Part shown: in pieces, positions 1 through 6,078 of the stretch
How the letters are laid out: each line of letters opens with the position of its first letter
Numbering within the stretch: the first letter of the stretch is position 1
Source: Pseudomonadota bacterium
GTDB lineage: Bacteria; Pseudomonadota; Gammaproteobacteria; Burkholderiales; SHXO01
NCBI GenBank assembly: GCA_023430065.1
Contig: JAEZCG010000234.1
Coordinates: 1 to 8,742 of the forward strand
Reading direction: 5' to 3'
Length of the DNA stretch: 8,742 nt
Made by a program: the position numbers and the translations under genes
Notes under the pieces: model-generated
The model's input: only the letters and a program-made list of their open reading frames with translations
The model's database searches: none
Told to the model about the DNA's origin: nothing

Positions 1-1165
1 ACTCGGCGGCCGCCTGTCGCGCGGCCTCCTGGCGTTGAGCCTCCAACCGTGCGGCCTCGACACGCGCCGCTTCCTGGCGCTGCGCCTCGAGAGCGGCGGC
101 TTGTCGCGCGGCCTCCTGGCGTTGGGCCTCCAGTCGTGCGGCCTCGACATGTGCCGCTTCGCGACGCGCTTCCTCTTGTCGGTTCGCCTCCAACTTGGCG
201 GTAGCCAGCCGCGCCGCTTCCTGACGTTGAGCTTCCAGCCGTGCGGCCTCGACACGCGCCGCGTCGATGCGCGCTGCTTCTCGACGCGCTTCCTCTTGCC
301 GGTTCGCCTCCAACTCGGCGGCAGCTTGCCGCGCGGCTTCCTGACGCTGAGCCTCCAGCCGTGCGGCCTCGACACGTGCGGCTTCGATGCGTGCCGCCTC
401 TCGACGAGCCTCTTCCTGCCGCTGCGCTTCCAACTCGGCGGCCGCCCGTCGGGCGGCAACCTGGCGTTCCATCTCCACCCGTGCGGCTTCGATGCGTGCC
501 GCCTCCAGACGCGCATCCTCCTCCAGTGCAGCGGCTCGCTCAGCGGCTTGCTCCTGCTCGTCCGTCGGGACGACTTGCTCCTGCGCTGCATCGCCACTAT
601 CGCCAGGCGCGGGGACACCGGGCTCCTCGCCGGCCGCGCCCGGTGCTGCGATGACGTCAGTCGCTGGTGCCCATGGAGCAGGAGGCTCGACCAACTCGTC
701 CGCGTTGGAAGGCTCCACGTCGACGACGGGCGTTTCGGAGGTGCGGGTGGGCGCCGCGTCGGCGCGTGCTTCGGCGCGCGAACGCGCTTCCGTCGTGTCC
801 GCATCGGCCGCGGCGTTCTGCGCTGGCTTGGCTTCCACGGTGAGGTTGTCCGAGGGAAGGACAACGAGTGTGCGCGGCGGCGCCGGTGACGCGGAAGGAG
901 TCGGCATGCGTGGACGGGCAGCGGGCGGCTCGACCGGCGCTTGCGGCAAGGGCTCCGTGAACGACGGGATCGCCGGCGTCGCCGGTGCGGCCTGCGGCGG
1001 AGCGAGCGTGACGATCAGACGCGGGGCTTCGATCCGTCGATCGCGCCAAGGAAAGCCGAAACCCGGAAGCCCAAGCCCGTCGCCACCGAAAGTCAGACTC
1101 AACAGCAGCGCATGGATCAGCAGCGAGAGCAGCAGCGAATACGCGAGTCGCTTATGTTCTATCAA
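1..1165 (-). CDS. TonB/TolA-like energy transducer with repetitive helical stalk (3' end beyond window)
   Basis: The minus-strand frame is open without a stop from base 1165 to the left edge (388 codons). Residues about 5-26 form a basic-then-hydrophobic anchor (KRLAYSLLLSLLIHALLLSL) with a Ser14-x3-His18 pair, the SxxxH motif by which TonB and TolA membrane helices engage their ExbBD/TolQR motors. A short Gly/Leu/Pro segment and an acidic Pro/Ala-rich linker follow, up to about residue 210. The rest is almost pure Glu/Ala/Arg/Gln helix in repeats of up to 40 residues, resembling the TolA domain II stalk. The receptor- or Pal-binding C-terminal domain would lie outside the window, so TonB and TolA cannot be told apart. 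The TTG at 1165 is the best start I find; it has no clear Shine-Dalgarno and no in-frame ATG was seen in the roughly 80 bases upstream. Membrane location is inferred from the anchor. Confidence 0.72.
   Translation of the reverse strand, partial: MIEHKRLAYSLLLSLLIHALLLSLTFGGDGLGLPGFGFPWRDRRIEAPRLIVTLAPPQAAPATPAIPSFTEPLPQAPVEPPAARPRMPTPSASPAPPRTLVVLPSDNLTVEAKPAQNAAADADTTEARSRAEARADAAPTRTSETPVVDVEPSNADELVEPPAPWAPATDVIAAPGAAGEEPGVPAPGDSGDAAQEQVVPTDEQEQAAERAAALEEDARLEAARIEAARVEMERQVAARRAAAELEAQRQEEARREAARIEAARVEAARLEAQRQEAARQAAAELEANRQEEARREAARIDAARVEAARLEAQRQEAARLATAKLEANRQEEARREAAHVEAARLEAQRQEAARQAAALEAQRQEAARVEAARLEAQRQEAARQAAAE
2..525 (-). repeat. In-frame coding repeats, up to 120 bp per unit (E/A/R/Q helix)
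   Basis: The plus-strand marker GTGCGGCCTCGACA or a close variant recurs at about 49, 136, 241, 361 and 481, giving spacings of 87, 105, 120 and 120 bp, all multiples of three. On the minus strand the full unit reads as four ten-residue blocks such as LEAQRQEAAR, QAAAELEANR, QEEARREAAR and IDAARVEAAR. Shorter units lack whole blocks or five-residue pieces, as expected from in-frame slippage or unequal recombination. The array is coding, not a CRISPR or intergenic satellite. Confidence 0.85.
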
Positions 1166-1610
1166 GCGTGTAATGGGTGGCGCTGATGTTGAGCAACGTG
1201 GCCATGGTGCATGGTCTCTATTCTTGTTCGTCCGTTTGTACCGGCGCGCAATCGTACCCGTTCCCCCGTTCGCACCGATACGAAGTGCCCACTGCGCACG
1301 ACCCCCGGGAAGGTTCCCGATGGGAATGCTACAGGACGCTCAGCCATCTCGTCGCCGGCCCGGCAGGCGCATCCGTGAATGGGTGATCGGCACGCTGGCA
1401 TCGTCGTCGCGACGATACACGGGCGAAGGGGCGCGCGCGATCTCCTCCCCCCGTGCCCTGTCCCCGGAGGACGACGTGCGAATCCCTGGTGTCTGAACTA
1501 TGATGAGCGGCCACGGTACGCGATGAGCGCAACCGAGATGCCGGGCCAGGTAATCGTAGCGGCGCGGCCGCATCGTCTGCTTCACTTCAACACTTAGGAG
1601 GGATTGAGCG
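1166..1610. other. Gene-free spacer between divergent genes
   Basis: This 445-bp stretch separates the leftward transducer gene from the rightward aldolase-family gene and should hold both promoters. Open frames across it have no recognisable protein character. The only element worth naming is TATGAT at 1499-1504, a possible -10 box 107 bases upstream of the aldolase start, but I see no convincing -35 partner. A 24-codon ORF (1523-1597) ends inside the aldolase Shine-Dalgarno, which is probably coincidence. Confidence 0.5.
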
Positions 1611-2378
1611 ATGTCCGTGCACCCGCTGTCGGCGAGACGTGCAGTCGATCCGGTAATGGAAGCGAAGATCCAGCTCGCCGCTGCGCACCGGCTGGCTGTC
1701 CTGCATGATCTCGAGGAAGGCATCGACAATCATTTCACCGTCACGGTGCCGGGGCGCGACGACCGCTACCTGATCCTGCCCTTCGGATTGCACTGGTCGG
1801 AAGCGAGGGCCAGCGACGTGATCGTGTTCGACGAGTCCGGTGCGACACTTGAAGGTGACGGCATCGTCGAGCTCTCGGCCCAATGCATCCACGCGCCGAT
1901 CCATCGGATCACGGGTGCGCGCGTCGTGCTTCATACCCATCAGACCTGGGCCGTGGCGCTGAACATGCTCAAGAACAACCGCCTGCTGCCGGCAAGTCAG
2001 ACAGCCGCCTATTTCTACGGTCATGTTGCATACGACGATCACTACACGGGCACTGCGGATACGCTGGAAGAGGGTGAGCGCCTGGCGCGGCTGCTCGGCG
2101 ACAATCAAGTGATGTTCATGAAGAACCACGGTGTACTCGTGGTCGGCGCCACGGTTGCGCAGGCCTACGAGCGTCTGTACAAGCTCGAACGCGTATGCCG
2201 TGCCCAGGTGCTCGCGATGGCGACCGGCGAGCCGCTGGAGCTTCTCTCGGACGAGATCGTGGCTCAGGTGCAGGCAGTCCCGGCGGACGATCGTCATTCA
2301 CCCAGCGAACGCGAACGCCTCTACTTCGAGGCGATGATGCGTGTGCTCGATCGGGAACTGCCCGGCTACGCCGACTGA
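1611..2378 (+). CDS. Class II aldolase/adducin-family protein
   Basis: This 255-residue protein matches the class II aldolase/adducin fold (family of L-fuculose-1-phosphate aldolase and L-ribulose-5-phosphate 4-epimerase) in length and motifs. The metal-binding HxH is at His108-x-His110 (VVLHTHQTW), and the third histidine is at His173 in FMKNHGVLVVGATVAQAY. By alignment with FucA, the catalytic glutamate that precedes the HxH by about 19 residues falls near Ser89-Ala90 here, so it seems absent, as in adducin-like members that bind metal without proven aldolase activity. The substrate cannot be named. The protein looks cytosolic, with no signal peptide or membrane segment. The start is firm: AGGAGG at 1596-1601 lies 9 bases before the ATG. 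No operon partner is visible; the next gene converges on it. Confidence 0.88.
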   Translation: MSVHPLSARRAVDPVMEAKIQLAAAHRLAVLHDLEEGIDNHFTVTVPGRDDRYLILPFGLHWSEARASDVIVFDESGATLEGDGIVELSAQCIHAPIHRITGARVVLHTHQTWAVALNMLKNNRLLPASQTAAYFYGHVAYDDHYTGTADTLEEGERLARLLGDNQVMFMKNHGVLVVGATVAQAYERLYKLERVCRAQVLAMATGEPLELLSDEIVAQVQAVPADDRHSPSERERLYFEAMMRVLDRELPGYAD

Positions 2379-2379
2379 T

Positions 2380-2445
2380 GGTGATAATGGGGACGGGTGA
2401 TAATGGGGACGTACCACTATTAACGACTGAGGGGCGTACCACTAT
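2380..2445. repeat. Cluster of short direct repeats (REP-like)
   Basis: Immediately after the aldolase stop codon, GGTGATAATGGGGACG occurs twice in perfect tandem (2380-2395 and 2396-2411). A second motif, GTACCACTAT, follows the second copy (2411-2420) and recurs at 2436-2445, again just after a GGGG run. The AT-rich, G-run composition differs from the flanking coding DNA. Short dispersed sequences of this GGGGAC...ACCAC look are familiar from proteobacterial REP-type elements spread by tyrosine transposases, but that assignment is from memory and unproved here. No transposase gene is in the window. Confidence 0.5.
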
Positions 2446-2478
2446 CAATAACCGTCCTCCGGGCGCCCAAGAACGGAC

Positions 2479-2504
2479 GAGGGCCTGCATGCATGCAGGC
2501 CCTC
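2479..2504 (+). terminator. Perfect 26-bp palindrome, probable intrinsic terminator of the aldolase gene
   Basis: GAGGGCCTGCATG is followed directly by its exact reverse complement, and then by TTGCTTT on the plus strand. The stem is long and GC-rich; the T tract is short and interrupted. It lies 100 bases after the aldolase stop and 89 bases beyond the catalase stop, between two convergent genes, so it probably ends the rightward transcript and may also block the leftward one. Because the palindrome is perfect, the innermost bases would have to open into the loop. Confidence 0.6.
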
Positions 2505-2593
2505 TTGCTTTCCAGCGTGGCGATTCAACCGCGGTCCGGGCCGCTGGAATCCGGTAGCCTGATTGGTCTGCGAGAAGGCCCGCAGCCCCCTGT

Positions 2594-4090
2594 TCACCGT
2601 TGACCCATGCCTTCGGCTGGTTTGGGAGCGGCGCCAGAGCGCACCTTCTCCTCGATCCGCCGGCCCACCTCGCGGTCGATGCTCTTCCAGTAGTCGAAGG
2701 CTCGCGTCAGTACCGGCTCGCGCACGCCGCCGAGAAGGCTGCCGGCCACCGTTTCGACCAACTGTGTCCTCTGGGCATCGTCGAACACGTCGCGCACCAG
2801 GGTTCCCGGCTGCGTGAAGTCGTCGTCATCGGGACGCAGCGTATAGGCGCTGCGCACCATCTCGCCATCGGCTTCCCATCCGTCGGCCATGCTGCCTGTC
2901 TGGTCCGACCAGGATCTGCCGCCGCTATTCGGTGCGTACACCGGGGCGCTGCCGCTGTGCTCATAGGCCATCTGGCCATCGAACATGTAGGTGTTTACGG
3001 GCACCTTCGGACGATTGACCGGCAGCTGATGGAAATTCGTGCCGATGCGATTGCGCTGCGCATCGTTGTACGCGAAGGCACGGCCGAGCAGCATCTTGTC
3101 GGGCGACAGTCCGATCCCGGGAACCGTATTGCCGGGCGAGAAGGCGGCCTGCTCGATCTGGGCGAAGAAATTCTCGGGATTCCGATCCAGGCTCATCGTG
3201 CCGACCTTGATCAACGGGTAGTCCTTGTGCGGCCAGGTCTTGGTCAGGTCGAACGGATTGATCCGATAGGTCTTCGCCTCTGCATAGGGCATGACCTGCA
3301 CCGAGAGCGTCCAGCTCGGATGATCGCCGCGCTTGATCGCCTCGAACAGGTCGCGCCGATGGAAGTCGGCGTCGGAGCCCGACATCGCAGCGGCCTCCGC
3401 GTTGGTAAAGAAGGCCATTCCCTGGTTGGTGTGAAAGTGGTATTTCACCCAGAACTTCGCCCCGGCCGCGTTCACCCACATGTACGTGTGCGAGCCATAG
3501 CCGTTCATGTTGCGCCAGGTGCGCGGCAGGCCGCGCACGCCCATCAGATAGGTGACCTGGTGTGCCGATTCGGGATTGCTGGTCCAGAAATCCCATTGCA
3601 TGTGGTTGTCGCGCAGGCCCGAGTCCGGCAGCCGCTTCTGACTGCGGATGAAATGCGGAAACTTCATCGGATCGCGGACGAAGAAGATCGGTGTGTTGTT
3701 GCCGACGAGGTCGTAGTTGCCCTCGCTGGTGTAGAACTTCAGCGAGAATCCGCGCACGTCGCGCCAGGTATCCGGGCTTCCCATCTCGCCGGCCACGGTC
3801 GAAAAGCGCGCCAGCATCTCGGTCGTCGCGCCCTTCTGGAAGAGCGCCGCTCGCGTGAAGCGCGAGACGTCCTCAGTGACCTTCAGGACACCGAACGCGC
3901 CTGCCCCCTTGGCGTGCGGCTGACGCTCGGGAACCTTCTCCCGATTGAAGTGCGCCATCTGCTCGAGGAAGTGGACGTCGTGAAGCAGGATCGGGCCGTC
4001 GGCGCTGATCGTCAGAGAGTTGCGGTCGCTCGGTGCCGGTGCGCCGGTGCTCATCGTGGAACCAGCAGACTGCTTGCTGAAATCGGCCAT
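2594..4090 (-). CDS. katA: Monofunctional haem catalase, small-subunit (clade 3-like)
   Basis: This 498-residue enzyme disproportionates hydrogen peroxide to water and oxygen. The catalase core is intact: catalytic His59 in [18 protein letters not shown] at 95-102, the active-site Asn in [11 protein letters not shown] (127-137), the clade-typical [12 protein letters not shown] (196-207), and the proximal haem ligand Tyr341 in [14 protein letters not shown]. The length fits small-subunit catalases; there is no C-terminal flavodoxin-like domain. No signal peptide is evident, so it should be cytosolic. The frame is open 33 codons further upstream to 4189, but the ATG at 4090 is chosen because AGGAGG sits at the right distance and the homologous core follows. 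It converges on the aldolase gene and diverges from the gene at 4459. The symbol katA is by family; the orthologue name could differ. Confidence 0.95.
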   Translation of the reverse strand: MADFSKQSAGSTMSTGAPAPSDRNSLTISADGPILLHDVHFLEQMAHFNREKVPERQPHAKGAGAFGVLKVTEDVSRFTRAALFQKGATTEMLARFSTVAGEMGSPDTWRDVRGFSLKFYTSEGNYDLVGNNTPIFFVRDPMKFPHFIRSQKRLPDSGLRDNHMQWDFWTSNPESAHQVTYLMGVRGLPRTWRNMNGYGSHTYMWVNAAGAKFWVKYHFHTNQGMAFFTNAEAAAMSGSDADFHRRDLFEAIKRGDHPSWTLSVQVMPYAEAKTYRINPFDLTKTWPHKDYPLIKVGTMSLDRNPENFFAQIEQAAFSPGNTVPGIGLSPDKMLLGRAFAYNDAQRNRIGTNFHQLPVNRPKVPVNTYMFDGQMAYEHSGSAPVYAPNSGGRSWSDQTGSMADGWEADGEMVRSAYTLRPDDDDFTQPGTLVRDVFDDAQRTQLVETVAGSLLGGVREPVLTRAFDYWKSIDREVGRRIEEKVRSGAAPKPAEGMGQR

Positions 4091-4095
4091 CGTGT

Positions 4096-4101
4096 CCTCC
4101 T
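4096..4101 (-). promoter_or_regulatory. Shine-Dalgarno that fixes the catalase start
   Basis: On the minus strand AGGAGG is followed by ACACG and then ATG at 4090. This spacing selects the internal ATG over the start 33 codons upstream at 4189, whose extra residues form a Phe/Pro/Ile-rich stretch unlike any catalase N-terminus. Confidence 0.85.
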
Positions 4102-4179
4102 GTGATGGGTAGCGTGGGCAAAACAGAATAGGGAAAGAAAAGATAGGAAAGGAGATGCTACGCGGGACTACGAACCTCA

Positions 4180-4209
4180 CGTGAAGCATATCGCATCACG
4201 GGAAGTTCC
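4180..4209 (-). promoter_or_regulatory. Possible sigma-E-like promoter for the catalase gene
   Basis: On the minus strand GGAACTT (plus-strand 4203-4209) matches the -35 of sigma-E type ECF promoters. About 16-18 bases further on is CTTCACG (4186-4180), a partial match to the -10 region. The pair lies about 90 bases upstream of the catalase ATG, followed by a pyrimidine-rich leader. The -10 match is imperfect and one match of this size can arise by chance. Confidence 0.22.
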
Positions 4210-4264
4210 TGCGTGCTTGCGTCGTCGGAGGTCATTTCCACGGACTGCGGTGTCGGTCCCGCCG

Positions 4265-4438
4265 TCACAGCCCAGGCACGCAGATGCGGCCCGCGGCGTC
4301 GTGGGTGACGTATGATGATCGTGATCCTTTCACGCTCGCCACGAAGACATCTTCGATTCTGGCAACGGCCCGGTTGCGTACTACGTGCCAGGTGGCGTAA
4401 TACATGAGGGTGACCTGCTCGCCTGGGTTGCATACCAT
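4265..4438 (-). CDS. Possible small protein, unrecognised
   Basis: A 57-codon frame starts at ATG 4438 (or TTG 4447) and ends in TGA at 4265, in the space between the divergent catalase and the gene at 4459. Third positions are GC-rich in its first and last thirds but A-rich around the middle (aaa gga tca cga tca tca), so coding bias is mixed. I see no good Shine-Dalgarno, no membrane segment and no family. It would overlap the promoter region of the rightward gene. It may be a real small gene, a decayed one or chance. Confidence 0.22.
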   Translation of the reverse strand: MVCNPGEQVTLMYYATWHVVRNRAVARIEDVFVASVKGSRSSYVTHDAAGRICVPGL

Positions 4439-4458
4439 TTTCACCAAGGAGAAATTGC

Positions 4459-4875
4459 ATGGCAGATTCAGGACAGATTGCTGGCAAAGGCACCGACTTC
4501 GGCATCTTTTACCCGCTTGGCTACATCGTCGTTGCTTTTGCGAACTACGATGATGCGCTTCGTGTGCAGCGGGATCTCACCACCGGGGGATACGATCCTG
4601 ATGAGTGCATCATTTACACGAGTGAGGCGGTAGCGGCGGCGGCACAGCAGAATCTCGACGAGAATGCAGGTTGGCTTGCGCGCCTGGGAAAGAGCGACGA
4701 AGCGGTGCGACGGCATCTGCAGGCCGCCAAGCAAGGCGCGGCCTTCGCGTTGATCTTCGCGCCCGGGGAGGTCGAGGCGAACCGGGTAATGAAAGTCGTG
4801 CGGCGCGTACCATTCGAGCTGGCCCACTGGTACCACCGCTTTGCCATTCAAGACATGAAGGCGTCGTCGAAATGA
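4459..4875 (+). CDS. Conserved-looking hypothetical protein, 138 aa, possible stress-associated
   Basis: No characterised family is recognised; the sequence resembles uncharacterised betaproteobacterial proteins I recall as 'hypothetical'. It is soluble, with no signal peptide. Two strand-helix-strand units can be read: GYIVVAFANYDDALRVQRDL at 21-40 running into CIIYTS (50-55), and GAAFALIFAPGEVEANRVMK at 93-112 ending near HRFAIQD (126-132). A helical, Ala/Gln/Glu-rich segment (56-91) separates them. This suggests a duplicated ferredoxin-like fold with a helical insert, loosely like general stress protein 17M-type proteins; that comparison is inference. The start is well supported by AAGGAG at 4446-4451, 7 bases before the ATG. 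It diverges from the catalase gene, which hints at shared stress control, and it stands alone as a transcription unit. Confidence 0.8.
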   Translation: MADSGQIAGKGTDFGIFYPLGYIVVAFANYDDALRVQRDLTTGGYDPDECIIYTSEAVAAAAQQNLDENAGWLARLGKSDEAVRRHLQAAKQGAAFALIFAPGEVEANRVMKVVRRVPFELAHWYHRFAIQDMKASSK

Positions 4876-5008
4876 CGCCGAATCGGCGTGCACCCGCGGC
4901 CGCACGATGCGCGCTGACTACCCGCGCGGGGTAGGCGCGGCGAACGATCTAGCTGTGGAATCGCGACACCAGCCCTGGAGATGAAGGCGTCACCGTCCGG
5001 CATCTCGA

Positions 5009-5344
5009 TCAAGGCTTGCCGGACACCGCCTTCATGAAATGCGCGACCCCGACGACGCGTTCGACCGGGACCACGAACGCGATGCCGCGGCCGGTATCGT
5101 TCAGGTCGGCGGCGCGCACGATCTCCTCGAGGACCGTGTCCACCAGGTCGGAGCGGACCACCGTGAAGATGATCTCCTTCTCCGGTTCGATCGACATGCC
5201 GAAGATCTTTTCGTGCTCGTTGATGCCGGCGCCGCGCCCGAACAGCACGGTTGCGCCGCGCGCGCCGGCTCTGACCGAGGCCTGCAGCACGCTGCTGCCC
5301 CAGCCCTTGCGCACGATACTTACGATGAGACTGGAATCGTCCAT
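5009..5344 (-). CDS. PII-like regulatory protein, DUF1538-associated
   Basis: A 111-residue protein of the PII (GlnB/GlnK) superfamily, by length and pattern: the opening strand LIVSIVRKGWG, the GARGATVLFGRG turn into the T-loop region (27-56), EPEKEIIFTVV (53-63), and a B-loop-like TGRGIAFVVPVERVVGV (84-100). PII proteins are trimers that bind nucleotides and report cell state to transporters or enzymes. The whole protein has no tyrosine, so the GlnB-type Tyr51 uridylylation site is missing and control by ligand binding is more likely. It directly follows the second DUF1538 gene, so its partner is probably that transporter rather than nitrogen assimilation enzymes. Start choice: ATG 5344 lies 8 bases after AAGGAG; ATG 5350, which overlaps the previous stop codon as ATGA, is only 2 bases from it. 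The latter would add Met-Asn. Confidence 0.85.
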   Translation of the reverse strand: MDDSSLIVSIVRKGWGSSVLQASVRAGARGATVLFGRGAGINEHEKIFGMSIEPEKEIIFTVVRSDLVDTVLEEIVRAADLNDTGRGIAFVVPVERVVGVAHFMKAVSGKP

Positions 5345-5346
5345 GT

Positions 5347-6078
5347 TCATGGCTCCTTGTGACGCTCTTTCCAGCGCACGACCAGGCCGAGCGTCATGAC
5401 CGACATCAGGGGCGCCAGGGCGATGAGTGCGACGAGCCCCAATCCCTGCACGAGCGATTGGTGGCCCAGGGCCGACGCCGCGCCGAACCCGAGCGCGAGC
5501 AAAAACGTATTCGCCAGCGGACCGGTCGCCACCCCGCCTGCGTCGACGGCGATCCCGACGAATGTCTTCTCGGTGAATGGCATGATCAGCAGAACGAACA
5601 GATAGCCCGGGACGACCAGGTACGACAGCGGAATCCCGTAGCTGATCCGCAGCATGCCGATGCCTACCCACACCGCAACGCCGATGCACACCGTGACGAC
5701 CACTAGCGAACTGCGGATCGATCCCGATGACGCCTCCTCGACCTGATCGGCGAGAATGCGCACGGCGGGTTCGCCCCAGGTGGTCACGAATCCCAGTAGC
5801 ACGCCGAACGCCGCGAGTATCCATTTCTGGGGCAGGGCGCCCAGCGCCTCACCGATCGCGCGCCCATACGGCAAAAACGCGATGCTCACGCCGAGCAGGA
5901 ACAGGAACAGCCCCGCCGACGCGACCAGTGTGCCGAGCAGTATGCGCTTGACTTCGCCAAGCGGCAATTGCAGGAACAAGACCTGGAACAGCAGGAACAG
6001 TGCGGCGAGCGGCAGGACCGCCAGGATGACGCTGGAGCCCGTTTCGATGAGTTGCTCCAGAACCGCGATGGCGCTCAC
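5347..6078 (-). CDS. DUF1538 membrane protein B (UmpB-like, putative cation/proton antiporter subunit)
   Basis: A 243-residue, very hydrophobic protein with about six membrane segments. It is paralogous to the preceding gene product: GFVTTWGEPAV (96-106) and AVDAGGVATG (177-186) match GFATTVAEPDV and AYDAGSVTTG there, and FLPYGRAIGEAL (68-79) matches VLPMGRFIGAEL. These are features of DUF1538. Paired DUF1538 proteins of Halomonas (UmpAB) were reported to act together as a Na+(Li+,K+)/H+ antiporter, so an inner-membrane cation/proton exchange role is likely, though the ion is not provable here. Glu103 and Asp179 are conserved in both copies and are candidate ion-site residues (inference). GTG 6078 is chosen because it overlaps the upstream stop as GTGA; GTG 6084 is possible. 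A weak Shine-Dalgarno fits translational coupling. The Shine-Dalgarno of the PII-like gene lies inside its 3' end. Confidence 0.85.
   Translation of the reverse strand: MSAIAVLEQLIETGSSVILAVLPLAALFLLFQVLFLQLPLGEVKRILLGTLVASAGLFLFLLGVSIAFLPYGRAIGEALGALPQKWILAAFGVLLGFVTTWGEPAVRILADQVEEASSGSIRSSLVVVTVCIGVAVWVGIGMLRISYGIPLSYLVVPGYLFVLLIMPFTEKTFVGIAVDAGGVATGPLANTFLLALGFGAASALGHQSLVQGLGLVALIALAPLMSVMTLGLVVRWKERHKEP
5353..5358 (-). promoter_or_regulatory. Shine-Dalgarno of the PII-like gene, inside the end of the DUF1538 gene
   Basis: AAGGAG on the minus strand overlaps the last codons of the upstream DUF1538 gene (stop at 5349-5347). It is 8 bases from ATG 5344 but only 2 from ATG 5350, which favours the inner start and implies translational coupling between the two genes. 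Confidence 0.6.

Noticed and set aside
2..525. CRISPR-like or satellite repeat array
   Set aside because: Spacings are multiples of three, there are no unique spacers, and the repeats encode a continuous helical protein segment.
387..1496. Long plus-strand open frame (and another at 35-889) over the left part
   Set aside because: It is antisense to the transducer gene; its Ser/Arg/Ala-rich translation mirrors the repeats, while the minus strand gives a membrane anchor with SxxxH and a regular helix.
1523..1597. 24-codon leader peptide ORF ending in the aldolase Shine-Dalgarno
   Set aside because: It has no ribosome-binding site, no run of regulatory codons and no alternative hairpins that would suggest attenuation.
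2511..2548. Inverted repeat TCCAGCG...CGCTGGA as a catalase terminator
   Set aside because: The loop is 24 bases and the minus-strand continuation is purine-rich (AAAGCAAGAGG), not a T tract.
2600..4105. 501-codon plus-strand open frame
   Set aside because: It is the antisense shadow of the catalase gene, whose minus-strand translation has all catalase motifs.
4128..4147. OxyR-type ATAG half-sites upstream of catalase
   Set aside because: Two ATAG tetramers occur on the plus strand, but 15 bases apart and without the intervening CTAT; this does not fit the four-part OxyR spacing.
4918..4934. Short inverted repeat CTACCC...GGGTAG after the 4459 gene as terminator
   Set aside because: The stem is only six base pairs and no T tract follows on either strand.
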